A stretch of DNA of 64,000 nucleotides from Tubiluchus corallicola (Eukaryota; Priapulida; Priapulimorpha; Priapulimorphida; Tubiluchidae), in NCBI GenBank assembly GCA_030141605.1, contig JAQGDQ010000001.1:1708501-1772500 (forward strand), written 5' to 3'. The position numbers were made by a program, and so were the translations under genes. The first letter of the stretch is position 1. Each line of letters opens with the position of its first letter. The notes below the pieces were generated by a model, which was not told the origin of the DNA, did no database searches, and saw only the letters and a list, made by a program, of their open reading frames with translations. Of the stretch, positions 37,711 through 47,509 are shown in pieces.

Positions 37711-38160
37711 ATTATTATTATTACTATTACTGCTTTGTTGTAAATTGTGTTGACGATTGTATTGTACCCCAATATTGTGGGGGGGGGGGGTTGTCTGTGT
37801 TTTTTCTTCATTGTAATGTACTGCATTGTTTATGTAATGTTTTGTAACTTGTAATTGCAATTGATTGTAAATCGTCAATAAATATTTGTTATAATGCTGT
37901 GTATAGAGAATTATGTAGTTGCTATTCGAAGATGTCTGCCATCTTCAGTTAGTGCAGTTTGGTGACCACGTAGTAGCTTATTCGAGTGTGATTTTAGGTA
38001 ATGTTATGTAGTACAAATGTGTAATTATCAATCATTGCATCAATTCGGAAAACTATTTCTCATTATAGAATTGATATTACTTTTGAAATATCATAATGTT
38101 GATTTCTCTGCTTGTCATTATTTGTCGTTTTCTTCATTTGACTATATTGCCATTACTGAA

Positions 38161-38220
38161 TTTGTATAACTTAACAGCCTGTATACAATACATCGTATAC
38201 AGGCTGTTAAGTTACACAAA
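38161..38220. repeat. Long near-perfect inverted repeat (hairpin)
   Basis: Arms 38161-38186 and 38195-38220 are reverse complements over 26 bases with one mismatch, separated by an eight-base loop. The similarity continues outward in gapped form (ctatattgc blocks on both sides, about 38140-38240), so the full structure is about 100 bases. It lies in the short gap between convergent genes. It could be a MITE or a structured RNA. Confidence 0.8.
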
Positions 38221-38996
38221 TTTAGCAATATAGTAATGGCGCGATATGATACAAGCAAAGCAACAACTATACTGTATATTAAAATGACAATATTTCTAAA
38301 ACAAAAAATATATATAATGAATGCTGCTTCAATTTCAATAATATTTGTATCCTTACAAAGTTACAAGTAGAGGGCTTATTAATATGTATCGATGTAATGG
38401 TGTGTATCTACAAAATAGATTTATAAATTTAGTTCAGTTATTAATTTCCAGTCCTCAACTGATTTTGATTCTGATCCATTCTCATACCAAAAATAAAATA
38501 TATAAGAGCAAAATTTCATTGTAGTTTTTTTGGAAATTTAATATTGGTATACAAATGTACGAAATTACAGTATATTAGAATCACAATTAAGAAATGCCAC
38601 TTAAAAAAGATGCACAGGTAGGAATGAAAGCGTGGGAAAACAAAATACAAAAAAGTACTAATTTACATAACTAGTGTCAAATGTTTTATGCATGCTTAAA
38701 ATGAAACAAGACTCGGGTTTTTATTTAAGAGATGATTTATATTATAATTACAAATTAAAGGCTGAATATATTAATGCTCATATTAAGATTACAAAATATT
38801 AATTAGTGAATGAAAGATTAATCAAACTTATTGCACTATTCTAACTAACACTGCATTAAACTAATTAAAAAAACAATTTTATTGTTAACAAAAGTTAATT
38901 TAAAATTTATTTAAAGTATATAAAAGAAAGTAAGTGGCTTTTCATTGACAACAGGAATCAGTAATCGAGAAAAATTCTATTTGAATTTTAGCTGAA

Positions 38997-39002
38997 TTTA
39001 TT
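38997..39002 (-). terminator. Poly(A) signal just after the coilin stop codon
   Basis: AATAAA on the minus strand begins three bases after the TGA at 39006-39008. Further AATAAA hexamers at about 38906-38911 and 38877-38882 are likely alternatives with more usual spacing. Confidence 0.4.
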
Positions 39003-39005
39003 GAT

Positions 39006-40688
39006 TCATGTGTCCAGCATAAGCTTAGGATTGTATAAATGTTTGAATGCAACAAATATTGTTGTGCCATCTGTATTGTTGTTGTCAGCAGTTAGAAAGT
39101 TTTCGTGCACCATGCCTTTCAGGATCTTCACTTGCACATGTTCAGTATTGTCATCCACACTTGTCACTTTGGCTTCCATGTACTCAGAAACTTGTGGACA
39201 AACTGATTCAGTTAATTCTAGGATCTTGAATGCAATACGATCTCCAATTCTGGGCAGTGATTTCAGATCAGCAAGAGTTTCATAGTTAACACGTTTATTA
39301 TCATTTAAGGATAATTCAGCATTTTCTAAAGATGAAGTAACAGCCTCTGCTGCAGTCTTTTTGGTATCTACTGGAGTTTTTAGTTGTGCAACAGAGTCAC
39401 TCTCCTGTTGTTGCCCATCTTCATCCATTGCTTCCGCTGCTATCACACTGTTACAACATCCAGCATTATATGAGTTACACTCATTAGTATTTCTTTCCCG
39501 AACTTGTAAAGTTGTTTCGCCTTGCTTTTTTGTGTCTGCTAGAACAGAATCAATATAGCTGTTGTCATTCAATGATTCAAAAAATGAAACTTGATGTGTA
39601 GCTCTTTCAGCTGTTTCTGGAATGACTAAACCGGGAGCTGGATTTTGCATGTCACTATCGGAATCTGGAAAGACAATTTTCTTGTTCTTTACGTGACCTA
39701 TCAAGGGTGTAAAAGAAGGATTAGTTATCGGTAAGGGAGTGCACTGAACAGGTTCCTTTTTCTTAGCCAATTTACGTCTCTTTCGTCGCTTCTTTTGTTG
39801 CGATTCATTGGCTACATTCACAAGTTGCTGATTTTCTATAGGAACAATGTTCAGATACTGCTCAGGGGTGCGACTATTGTCAGCCGACTCATGGTATTCT
39901 TCACTGTGTTTTTCCCTCCGTTTTTTGTTCTTCTTTTTCCTGTGTGGTTTTTCATATACTTGTTGGCATTCTACATCCACTGCGTCAGTTGAGTTAGACT
40001 TGCAATGTTTCTTTTCGACTTTTTCCTCACAAATTTCAGTTTTTTGTGTCTTGCTGACCATTTCAGTGTCTCTAAGAGACCATCCTTTCCCAGTTTGTTC
40101 TTTCATAAGCCGATTCATTAACTCTTGTTGAGTTAGTGGAACAATCACTCCACAATCTTGACTTGTATTTTTCTTGGCAATTGTTTGCACAAGTTGTTCA
40201 CTTTTGCTTTTCATTTCAGGATTATTTTTCTTTTCTTTCCCTTCTTTTCTGTCCCTGCTTTTCTTTGCTTTTGGTTTAGTACAATGGTGACCAGCTTCCA
40301 CATTTTCCACACCAGTATTTACTGTTTTTGTTAATGACTGCAATTTTAGTAATTCAACACTTATCAAATCTCCATCTCTTATGATTTGTGAACTTTCGTC
40401 AGAAGGCAACAATCCTCCATTGAGAAATAGGTGTACACGTAAATGGGCTATTCCAGCTTCGTCATTATAAGGCACATGAATTGGCTCAACTTTCCAATTT
40501 GAAAAATAACTATTACACGAATTCTCAGTCCAGTTTACTGCACTTATTCGTCGAGAAACAAGATTTTCCACATCAGCAACATGTTTATGGATGTTAGTGT
40601 CAATTAGAAGCCAAAAGCTAGAACATAATCCGGTAAAATCACTGGAGCTGTTCAGAAACTGTACACGAATGACTGAGTTATTGGTCAT
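39006..40688 (-). CDS. COIL: Coilin, Cajal body scaffold protein (single exon)
   Basis: Nuclear scaffold that organises Cajal bodies and binds snRNPs. The 560-residue product (human coilin is 576) begins with the coilin N-terminal self-association domain: VIRVQFLN, SSFWLLIDTN, then FLNGGLLPSDESSQIIRDGD. The middle is lysine-rich with nuclear-localisation clusters such as KPHRKKKNKKRREK and KKRRKRRKLAKKK. The last 93 residues are the Tudor-like coilin domain (LPRIGDRIAFKILELT and IFVAFKHLYNPKLM). I start at the methionine at 40688 because the coilin domain follows at once; an in-frame ATG at 40781 would add 31 unlikely residues. About 20 extra residues sit between the self-association strand and GGLLP compared with human. 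The frame has no intron, unlike its neighbours. Confidence 0.9.
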   Translation of the reverse strand: MTNNSVIRVQFLNSSSDFTGLCSSFWLLIDTNIHKHVADVENLVSRRISAVNWTENSCNSYFSNWKVEPIHVPYNDEAGIAHLRVHLFLNGGLLPSDESSQIIRDGDLISVELLKLQSLTKTVNTGVENVEAGHHCTKPKAKKSRDRKEGKEKKNNPEMKSKSEQLVQTIAKKNTSQDCGVIVPLTQQELMNRLMKEQTGKGWSLRDTEMVSKTQKTEICEEKVEKKHCKSNSTDAVDVECQQVYEKPHRKKKNKKRREKHSEEYHESADNSRTPEQYLNIVPIENQQLVNVANESQQKKRRKRRKLAKKKEPVQCTPLPITNPSFTPLIGHVKNKKIVFPDSDSDMQNPAPGLVIPETAERATHQVSFFESLNDNSYIDSVLADTKKQGETTLQVRERNTNECNSYNAGCCNSVIAAEAMDEDGQQQESDSVAQLKTPVDTKKTAAEAVTSSLENAELSLNDNKRVNYETLADLKSLPRIGDRIAFKILELTESVCPQVSEYMEAKVTSVDDNTEHVQVKILKGMVHENFLTADNNNTDGTTIFVAFKHLYNPKLMLDT

Positions 40689-40863
40689 GCTGGCACGTTT
40701 AAGTGCAAACCTATCAATGAGATAAATTGTTAGCACTGTAGATGAGCGAACTGTAACTTTGTTTTTACTGTAACTTGTCATGTAAGCCTGGACATAAACT
40801 GAGCCTGCTGCACAGACACAAAAAATTTACGACTTACATGTTAATACCGAATGTCAGACATTA

Positions 40864-40871
40864 GTGTTAGC
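40864..40871. repeat. Left target-site duplication of the hAT element
   Basis: gtgttagc, matching atgttagc at 42032-42039 at seven of eight positions, directly abutting the element ends. Confidence 0.65.
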
Positions 40872-42031
40872 CAGTGGCAGATTGGGTCTAAAATTTCTAC
40901 CGGGAAAACTTGTAAAAGGACCCAGACAAAAGCACCTACTTAATCCCAAAATGTAGTCAAAGGAATCAGATAAACGTAAAGGTTTCAGGTAAATAAAATG
41001 TTACATCTATTCAATATTGTGTTGTATTCATTTATGTTAATGTGTGCGTAATATGAATGCTAGAAAATTTTAATAATCTTATAACAAAAATGAAAATCTC
41101 AATCATAGAACAACCAATCCGAGTAAAGCATAATTTGAAATTATTTTCAAAATATAATTAAAATTGAAATGTGTGCATTTTTTAAAGTGTGCACACATCA
41201 CTAGCAGTCAAAATTCAGTAACATACAAAGCACAAATCTCCTAGATAGCAAGCAATCTAGGAAAATGTGTCGATTTTTTCTCAAGAAATTGAATAATATC
41301 ATCCACAGAAATTTCAGAAAGTAAATGTTTTTCGATGCTTATCAACATAAGCTTTTAGAAGCTCATTCGATAGTGAAGAGCGTAGTCAGCAATCGACTTT
41401 TTACGATTTTTAATTATTTGGAACTGATCAGTTGGACAGCTGTAAATGAACTAGTCTTACATGACACTGCACATTGTTTTTGCGGGAGTTTTCTACGTTG
41501 TACTGTCATATGAACCATGTGGTAATTTTCCTAAATTCCTGTGCGCAGTAAGTGCGGCGCATGCTATATTAACGACAACAATAAAATTAATTAAACGAGA
41601 CCATTCTTTGCTTTTGCAATGTATAATTTCATTGCAGATCTTATAATGCTGTTGTGTCGATGGGCAATGTGTAATACATGGCTATCTTTCATGATGTAAT
41701 AAAAATATTTTGTGTCTTTTACCCGATGCCTCAAATTTTGAATTACTGACGGAATATTTCTTATAATGTGCTTAATATCTCATAAATCAAAACAAAAATA
41801 AAAAAATACCCTTAAAAATGAAAAAAGCTTCATCAAACAAGGAATTGAGGATATCTATTATCTACCGAAAGAATTGTGGCGTAAAAGATGCCTTATTTAA
41901 ATCTTTCCCGAATCTATGCAATATTCTTATTTTTTTAGTTTACTTTTTTCGGTTATTTTTAAAATGATGGTCCATCACTTTTGGGCCGACCAGGAAATTT
42001 CTCGGTATCGCGGTGAGCCAGTTCGCCACTG
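40872..42031. mobile_element. hAT transposon, decayed, upstream of coilin
   Basis: The ends are cagtggc... at left and ...cgccactg at right, the CAGTGGCG type typical of hAT elements, and the inner terminal bases remain partly complementary. The flanking octamers form a target-site duplication with one mismatch. On the minus strand at 41241-41351 an open frame reads LMLISIEKHLLSEISVDDII, which matches the SIE...DDII signature near the end of hAT transposase C-terminal domains. The rest of the transposase is not recognisable, so this is a deleted copy. It begins 184 bases upstream of the coilin start and may lie in that promoter. Confidence 0.75.
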
Positions 42032-42039
42032 ATGTTAGC

Positions 42040-43460
42040 TTATACCCGAGTCTTATGTTTCATTGAAACAGAATTTTTTTAGGTTTACTATATACTAATT
42101 TTTTGTGGGAAAATATCTTTCATATTATTTTTACAGAAAGTTGTGATACAAAATTGATTAAAGTTTAAATGTCCATTAGATGAGTAGTAGATCTTATGAA
42201 CATCTGTGTGCACACCATAAATGGGCATGCCCAAACGTAACACACCCAGAAAGAACAGGCTAAAAAAGCCAATTTGCAGTTTCCCCCTCAGGGGTCCAGC
42301 AATCTGCTTCAAGATGCATCTTTTTTCTCAGCTAGCCACCTTTTTCACAAAGTGTCATGCAAATCTTAGGTAGTTTTTGTATAAGAAAGGACCAAACAAA
42401 CAAACAGCATTGGAGCATAACTTTCTTGGCAGAGGTAAAATAATTAAGATAATTGTCATCTAGAGCAACCTAATTAATTTTATGTGTGTCATTTTTTCCT
42501 ATTTTTTCCATTTTTGCCCCTTTTTCCTGTGCGATTTTTACCATGTGCCTATATAAGTGGTAAATTAACAAATTTTATTGGCTTCTATCAAAAATATACA
42601 CTTCTCAGCTTCCTTTTGACTTGTTTAGTATAGACTTTTTACAAATTTTATATTGCTGCTTTCTATCTGTGTAATGTATTACAATGTAATGCATTAATGG
42701 TCTAAAATGACTAATTAACCAAGTAACATCACAGGCATTACCTGCAGCCTGTTCAAAGCAATTATTGTGGTTAGTATGTATCAAATTTCGTGAGCGTAGA
42801 TGGGAACCGAAAAAAGGTGCTTATGGCATTGCACAGCCAAATTTTTGCATACTTCACAAATATAGCATCACATATATATTGTTATACTGTCATGATTAGG
42901 GGTTAAACGAGTACACTCATAGAAACCCCATAGTCGAGTAATGGTATCATAAAGGCTAGTGTAAAACAAAAATGACTTTTAAAGAAAAATTGTAATTTTA
43001 ATGGCTTCTTCAATTAATATTAATCAGGCTTTCAAATATAGCTCCAAAATCCACATCATGCGACAGCCCCTGGAGCGCGACCCTCACCTCTCTCGGTTAG
43101 TCATAAATTATTATCTAAAATTAACTTTAAAAATATTATTACGTAATGCTCCCTATATTTTATTTATATGCATATCTTGGTAATCACAGAAAAGTAGCTT
43201 GAACATAACTTACAACAGCACCACATTTAATACGGCATGAATGTACTGCCGTAAGTGCAGACTGCAAGGCTTGCCAACTCCCTCATAGCCGGGTATTTAC
43301 TTTAAAATTAGTAATATTATTATCTATGGCTCCCCTATATAACTTGAATAAAGTATACAACCGATGACTTACACTGCATAGTTCTGTCACCTAGAAGTAT
43401 TCTTATGAAGTATTATTTGTATACAATTATGAGATACATTTATTTCTAAATAAATAATTA
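42040..43460. other. Non-coding intergenic DNA
   Basis: No supported gene. Includes one copy (42881-42930) of a short dispersed repeat also found at 58779-58828. Confidence 0.45.
42881..42930 (+). repeat. Dispersed repeat, copy 1
   Basis: Shares gttatactgtca, a ggggt.aa.cgagtac block and ctcatagaaa in the same order and spacing with 58779-58828, about 80 percent identical by eye over 50 bases. The parent element is unknown. Confidence 0.55.
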
Positions 43461-44520
43461 TTACAAAATGGCATTACTGTTTTCCACATAATATTGTTTT
43501 CGATTATGTAAATATGACTGCAGCAATTGAAGAGGCAGGCCTCTGATGCAATAGTGTTCAAGTTTGGCTAATAAAATATCATGTTGTACAGTATCAAAGG
43601 CCTTCGATAAATCTAAAAATATGGCACACGTGCACTTATTATGATCCATATTTAGTAACAGATTGTATATATTCAGCAACAGCTAAGGCTGTGCAGTATC
43701 TTTTGGGAAACGCAAACTGAAATCTAGAGAGAATTTTGTTGTCGTTTATAAATTTTATTAGTCTGTCATAAAGCAGTTTTTCAAAAATTTTGGAGATAGG
43801 TGAAAGTAAGGATATTGGCCTATAGTTAGTGGGGTTATCGGGGAGTCGCCTTTATAAATAGGAATAATTTTAGCTATCTTTAAATAGTTAGGGAACGTAC
43901 CTTCAGTAGTAGCCTTGTTAAATAATTTAGTTAGAACAGGGGAAATAACGAGGCCAGTTGATTTGTAAAATGATATAGGAATATTTTCATGACCAGAGGC
44001 TTTGTTCTGATTTAAATTATTTATTGCTGTATTTACTTCAGCTTCAATAATGAGTATTAAGAAGAACGAATTTAGCAAAGGACATTCTAGAAAAGACTGA
44101 AATGACAGTTGTGAGTATTTTAGATGCCATGCCAGGACCAATGCAAGAAAAAAGTGTTCATGACTTGACAGATATCAGTTCTATCACTTAAGAGAATGCC
44201 ATCTTTGTATACCTTTCTTCGTGTTATGCGTTGATGCAATTTAGCATTAATTAAACTATTTATGGTCGACCAAAGTTTCTTTGTGTTATTTTTATTATTT
44301 TGTGAGATTTCTTGATAGTAGCTTTTGTTTTGCTAAATATTTTATATGGTTGAGTTTGTTCGAATAAACTTTGTAAAACTTTGTATTTATTTCTATTATA
44401 AATATTGTTAGAGTTTTTAAATATATTAAACAGTTGGCTTCTGGTTTTAATAGATTTCAGTATGCCTGGTGTTATCCACGGCTTGTGAAAAGTTACCACT
44501 TCACATCTTGTCCGTTGCAA
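43461..44520 (-). mobile_element. Degenerate LINE fragment (linker and RT fingers)
   Basis: Three minus-strand frames in 5' to 3' order: 44260-44520 (linker, KPWITPGILKSIKTRSQLF), 43758-44141 (NNLNQNKASGHENIPISFYK and LTKLFNKATTEGTFPNYLKIA, the RT finger region) and 43461-43679 (AIFLDLSKAFDTVQHDILL). The palm with its YADD box and the 3' end are missing, so the copy was broken or deleted at the 3' side, unlike a simple 5'-truncated insertion. Frameshifts separate the frames. Confidence 0.75.
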
Positions 44521-45064
44521 TTTTTGTCAGATTTGTTAATTGAGATAATAATTAATGTCCATTGTTCAATGTTCAGGCCCCAGGGATAAGACAACTTTTA
44601 GAAGCATTCTGTTCAAGGTCCATACAAAGTGTAAAAAGAGAAAGGACGAAACTTACTGTTACGTATTCCGTTTTTGCGATCAGCGGCTATCCTGGCGGCA
44701 TCAAACGGCGGATGATTAACAAATTTTGAGCGGCGCATTGACTGTAATAATAATATTTTTAAGTTCATCAATAATGTTGGCTTACTCGCAATTTCGATAA
44801 GCCAAAATCACTTTTGCGTTTTTAATAAAAGAAGAACATCTCAATTAAAAGCAATTATTAGTTTAAAAAACTGAAAACGTGTAATGAAAAGGAAAAAAAT
44901 GTAGCAATAAGTTTGTATTATGTACTTGCAAATACTTCTTCAGTTTTCTTGTAAGTAAAATTTTATTGTGCTTCCTGAGGAAAGAGGCTAACTGGCTGCG
45001 TGATGGGCTGCCTACTATGTAAAAAAGTAATGCATTTTTTATTGATTTTTCTCTTCCTCCCTCT

Positions 45065-45137
45065 CTTAGACAGAGAGCAGGAGGGAGAGAGAAAGAAAGA
45101 GAGAGGGAGAGGAAGAGAGACAGTGAAAGGGATGGAC

Positions 45138-45185
<48 letters not shown>

Positions 45186-45200
45186 AGGGAGGGAGGGAGG
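45065..45200 (+). repeat. GA-rich microsatellite, (GA)n then (GGGA)n
   Basis: Purine-only tract: impure GA and GGGA units, a pure (GA) run of about 20 units near 45141-45178, then five GGGA or GGAG units. An open frame through it is a low-complexity artefact. Confidence 0.9.
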
Positions 45201-45408
45201 TAGTGAGTCCTGCAATTAATCTATATAATTACACATATTTTATATTGTAGGTTTGTTTATAAATAATTTGCACACGCATGCATGCACACAACAAGTAATT
45301 GCATACAGTGCTTCATATATAAATAATCATTACAGTAGTAGAGATGAGTAGGACTGAACTGCCAGCCTAGGGCGTCGTAATGTCTTGATACACCCATGAA
45401 CACACACT

Positions 45409-45430
45409 AACGTACATGTATGTACGTTAA
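45409..45430. repeat. Palindrome with 9-bp arms
   Basis: taacgtaca, a four-base spacer, then tgtacgtta. A short perfect inverted repeat in non-coding DNA. Confidence 0.6.
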
Positions 45431-47509
45431 ATTATTACATACAAAGTTTCTATGAAGCTGAGCCTATATATTTAACTATATAAAATGATTGGCCTTAGCA
45501 CTTAGGCCTGTATAAAATCAATTAATTTAAGCCCATCAATAAATAACATTTATCAAGACTTGTCAGTGGATTTAGCCATAGGTGTTTTATTAGTATGCTT
45601 ATACAAGTTCATTTTTTACACGTAAACAAACTGTATTCAATGAACACTTATTTTAATGTGAGCCTAACTAAATCTTAAAAAAATTAGGCTAAATATAAGT
45701 GACGTCTACACGTGATATATAAAGTGTTATGACACGCCTGCCGATTCTAATTTATGTGCCAGGTTGGCTTCTCACCTGAATTCCGTAACTTGATTTTGAC
45801 CTATTTAGTTGGTTGTATAGAGGTGGAAGTAATGTGACGTGCTTAGAATGACAGCTCTGATGTTTTGTTTTTTTTGTTTTTTGTTCACTGATAATGAAAA
45901 AGAGGAGTAATGTCGTAAATGCATCTCCGTTTGTTCAACATGATTTTATAACCAACTCCAACTCATGACAAAGGCCAATGTACGATTATATGCTTTTTAA
46001 ACATCTTTTAACTTGGAATTAACAAAACATGCAGATCCTAAGATTAAGTTTTCTTCTGGAAAAATTATTTGCTCTTCTGAAAAAATTGATTTTTTTCTAT
46101 AAAAGGTATTACACATGAAAGTCAGGCCTAATATTTCTTCAAGTTATATTTCCTGATAAGAACATATTGAATAGGAATGTTTTTAGAAAAATATTTCTCC
46201 AGAAATAGAAAACTGCACGAGCCAGGTATTTGCAAACTTTCTTTATGATCAATTTTCTTAACTTCTTTTGTAAATAAGCCTATTAATTTTCACGAGATAT
46301 GATTATAATAGTTTTTATTTTAACTACTAATAATTCTTAATGCCTTATGCTTACTTTAAATAATATTCAAATGTATAACAGCTGCTACAAATCACCAAAC
46401 AGAGATGTAGGCCTTGCAGTCTTTGCTTCGTGTACAAAATATTTAACTTGTAAGAAAAGTTACAAAACTGTGTTATAATTAACATTTTATTATAATTACC
46501 TGGCTGCATCCTAGGAAAATTTTATTTGTGTTTTCGCAACTCCCGCTGAGCAATTTATGAGCTCACTGTTAACCAGCCTGATTTTGGGGTGGTATCATGG
46601 ATTCATCTGGTGCAGTACAAGGTGTGCGAACAGCTTGCGCTATAGCGTACCTGACAACAACAGTCCGTCCTGCTGTGCCGCTAGGGCGACAGTAACTGCG
46701 CGAACTGCTGCGCCGAATGCTCCCCTGCTTTATGTGGTCCGTATTCTTTGGTACATACGCATTCGAAAGTTTTCACTTTAAAGGTTTCCCATAATGAATT
46801 TGTTCCGTTGCGGTTACTTCACTTGCTTCCTTTTTCAAAGACATCTCTGCAGAAAGTTCTTAGGAATTAAATGGCCTGACAGAATGTACAATGGTGATCT
46901 GTATAATGTGGTGAAGAAGAACCTTTGGGTAAACTAATCCAAAGTAAGAACTAGAATTTATTGCTAGATTTAACATGAGCATACAAGTTTACAATGATAA
47001 TTACACGGAAGCATTAAATTAACCCAAATTTTGACACAGAAAACTTTAATATATAATTTTTATTGAGACTACTGGTGTGCTTCTGGACACCACCAGGAAT
47101 AAAATCTTGTGTTGGTGCTGCCCAGATGAATGGTGAATTTGAAATTTGAGAAACAAAAACAGAAATGCAGTAAATTATCTCACACTTACTCACTCTTGAG
47201 GACAATGTGCAAAAAGGACGTTTCAGGGAATACAGCACGTTGATGAGGAATACGTGAATGACAGATGTTAGTACGATGATGTTGTGACGCCGATTAAGTC
47301 ATGATAGTATTGCCAAAGCATAAATATAGCCAAAATAAGAATAAATAGAAAGAGGCACAATTGATTGCCAATTATATTATATAGTTTTATATGGATGAAT
47401 TGACAGTTGTGCGTATTTGCATGTACATGCTGTGAAGGCATATATTTGCATATACCATGCTGTTGGTATATACATTATACATCCACACATTCAAAGTGAT
47501 CATTCGGAA

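Larger units (their letters stand above)
37559..38996. other. Intergenic region between convergent CMTR2 and coilin
   Basis: Holds the CMTR2 3' UTR, an AT microsatellite (about 37632-37710), a run of ten G (about 37781-37790), an AATAAA near 37876 and a long hairpin at 38161-38220. No coding sequence is supported; the 123-codon minus-strand open frame at 37507-37878 is made of the microsatellite and low-complexity sequence. Confidence 0.5.
44521..47500. other. Non-coding intergenic DNA with a microsatellite and a GC-rich patch
   Basis: Apart from the GA microsatellite at 45065-45200, a 9-bp-arm palindrome at 45409-45430 and a locally GC-rich patch at about 46620-46730, I see nothing that can be assigned. 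Short open frames here lack family motifs. Confidence 0.45.

Noticed and set aside
37507-37878. 123-codon minus-strand frame
   Set aside because: Composed of the AT microsatellite, G-run and antisense of the CMTR2 last exon; no family motif.
39001-40131. Several plus-strand open frames of 60-94 codons
   Set aside because: They lie opposite the coilin frame and are antisense shadows of it.
45000-45203. 67-codon frame rich in Arg, Glu and Gly
   Set aside because: It is a translation of the GA microsatellite.
46557-46781. 74-codon plus-strand frame over the GC-rich patch
   Set aside because: No recognisable protein features; kept only as a composition anomaly.
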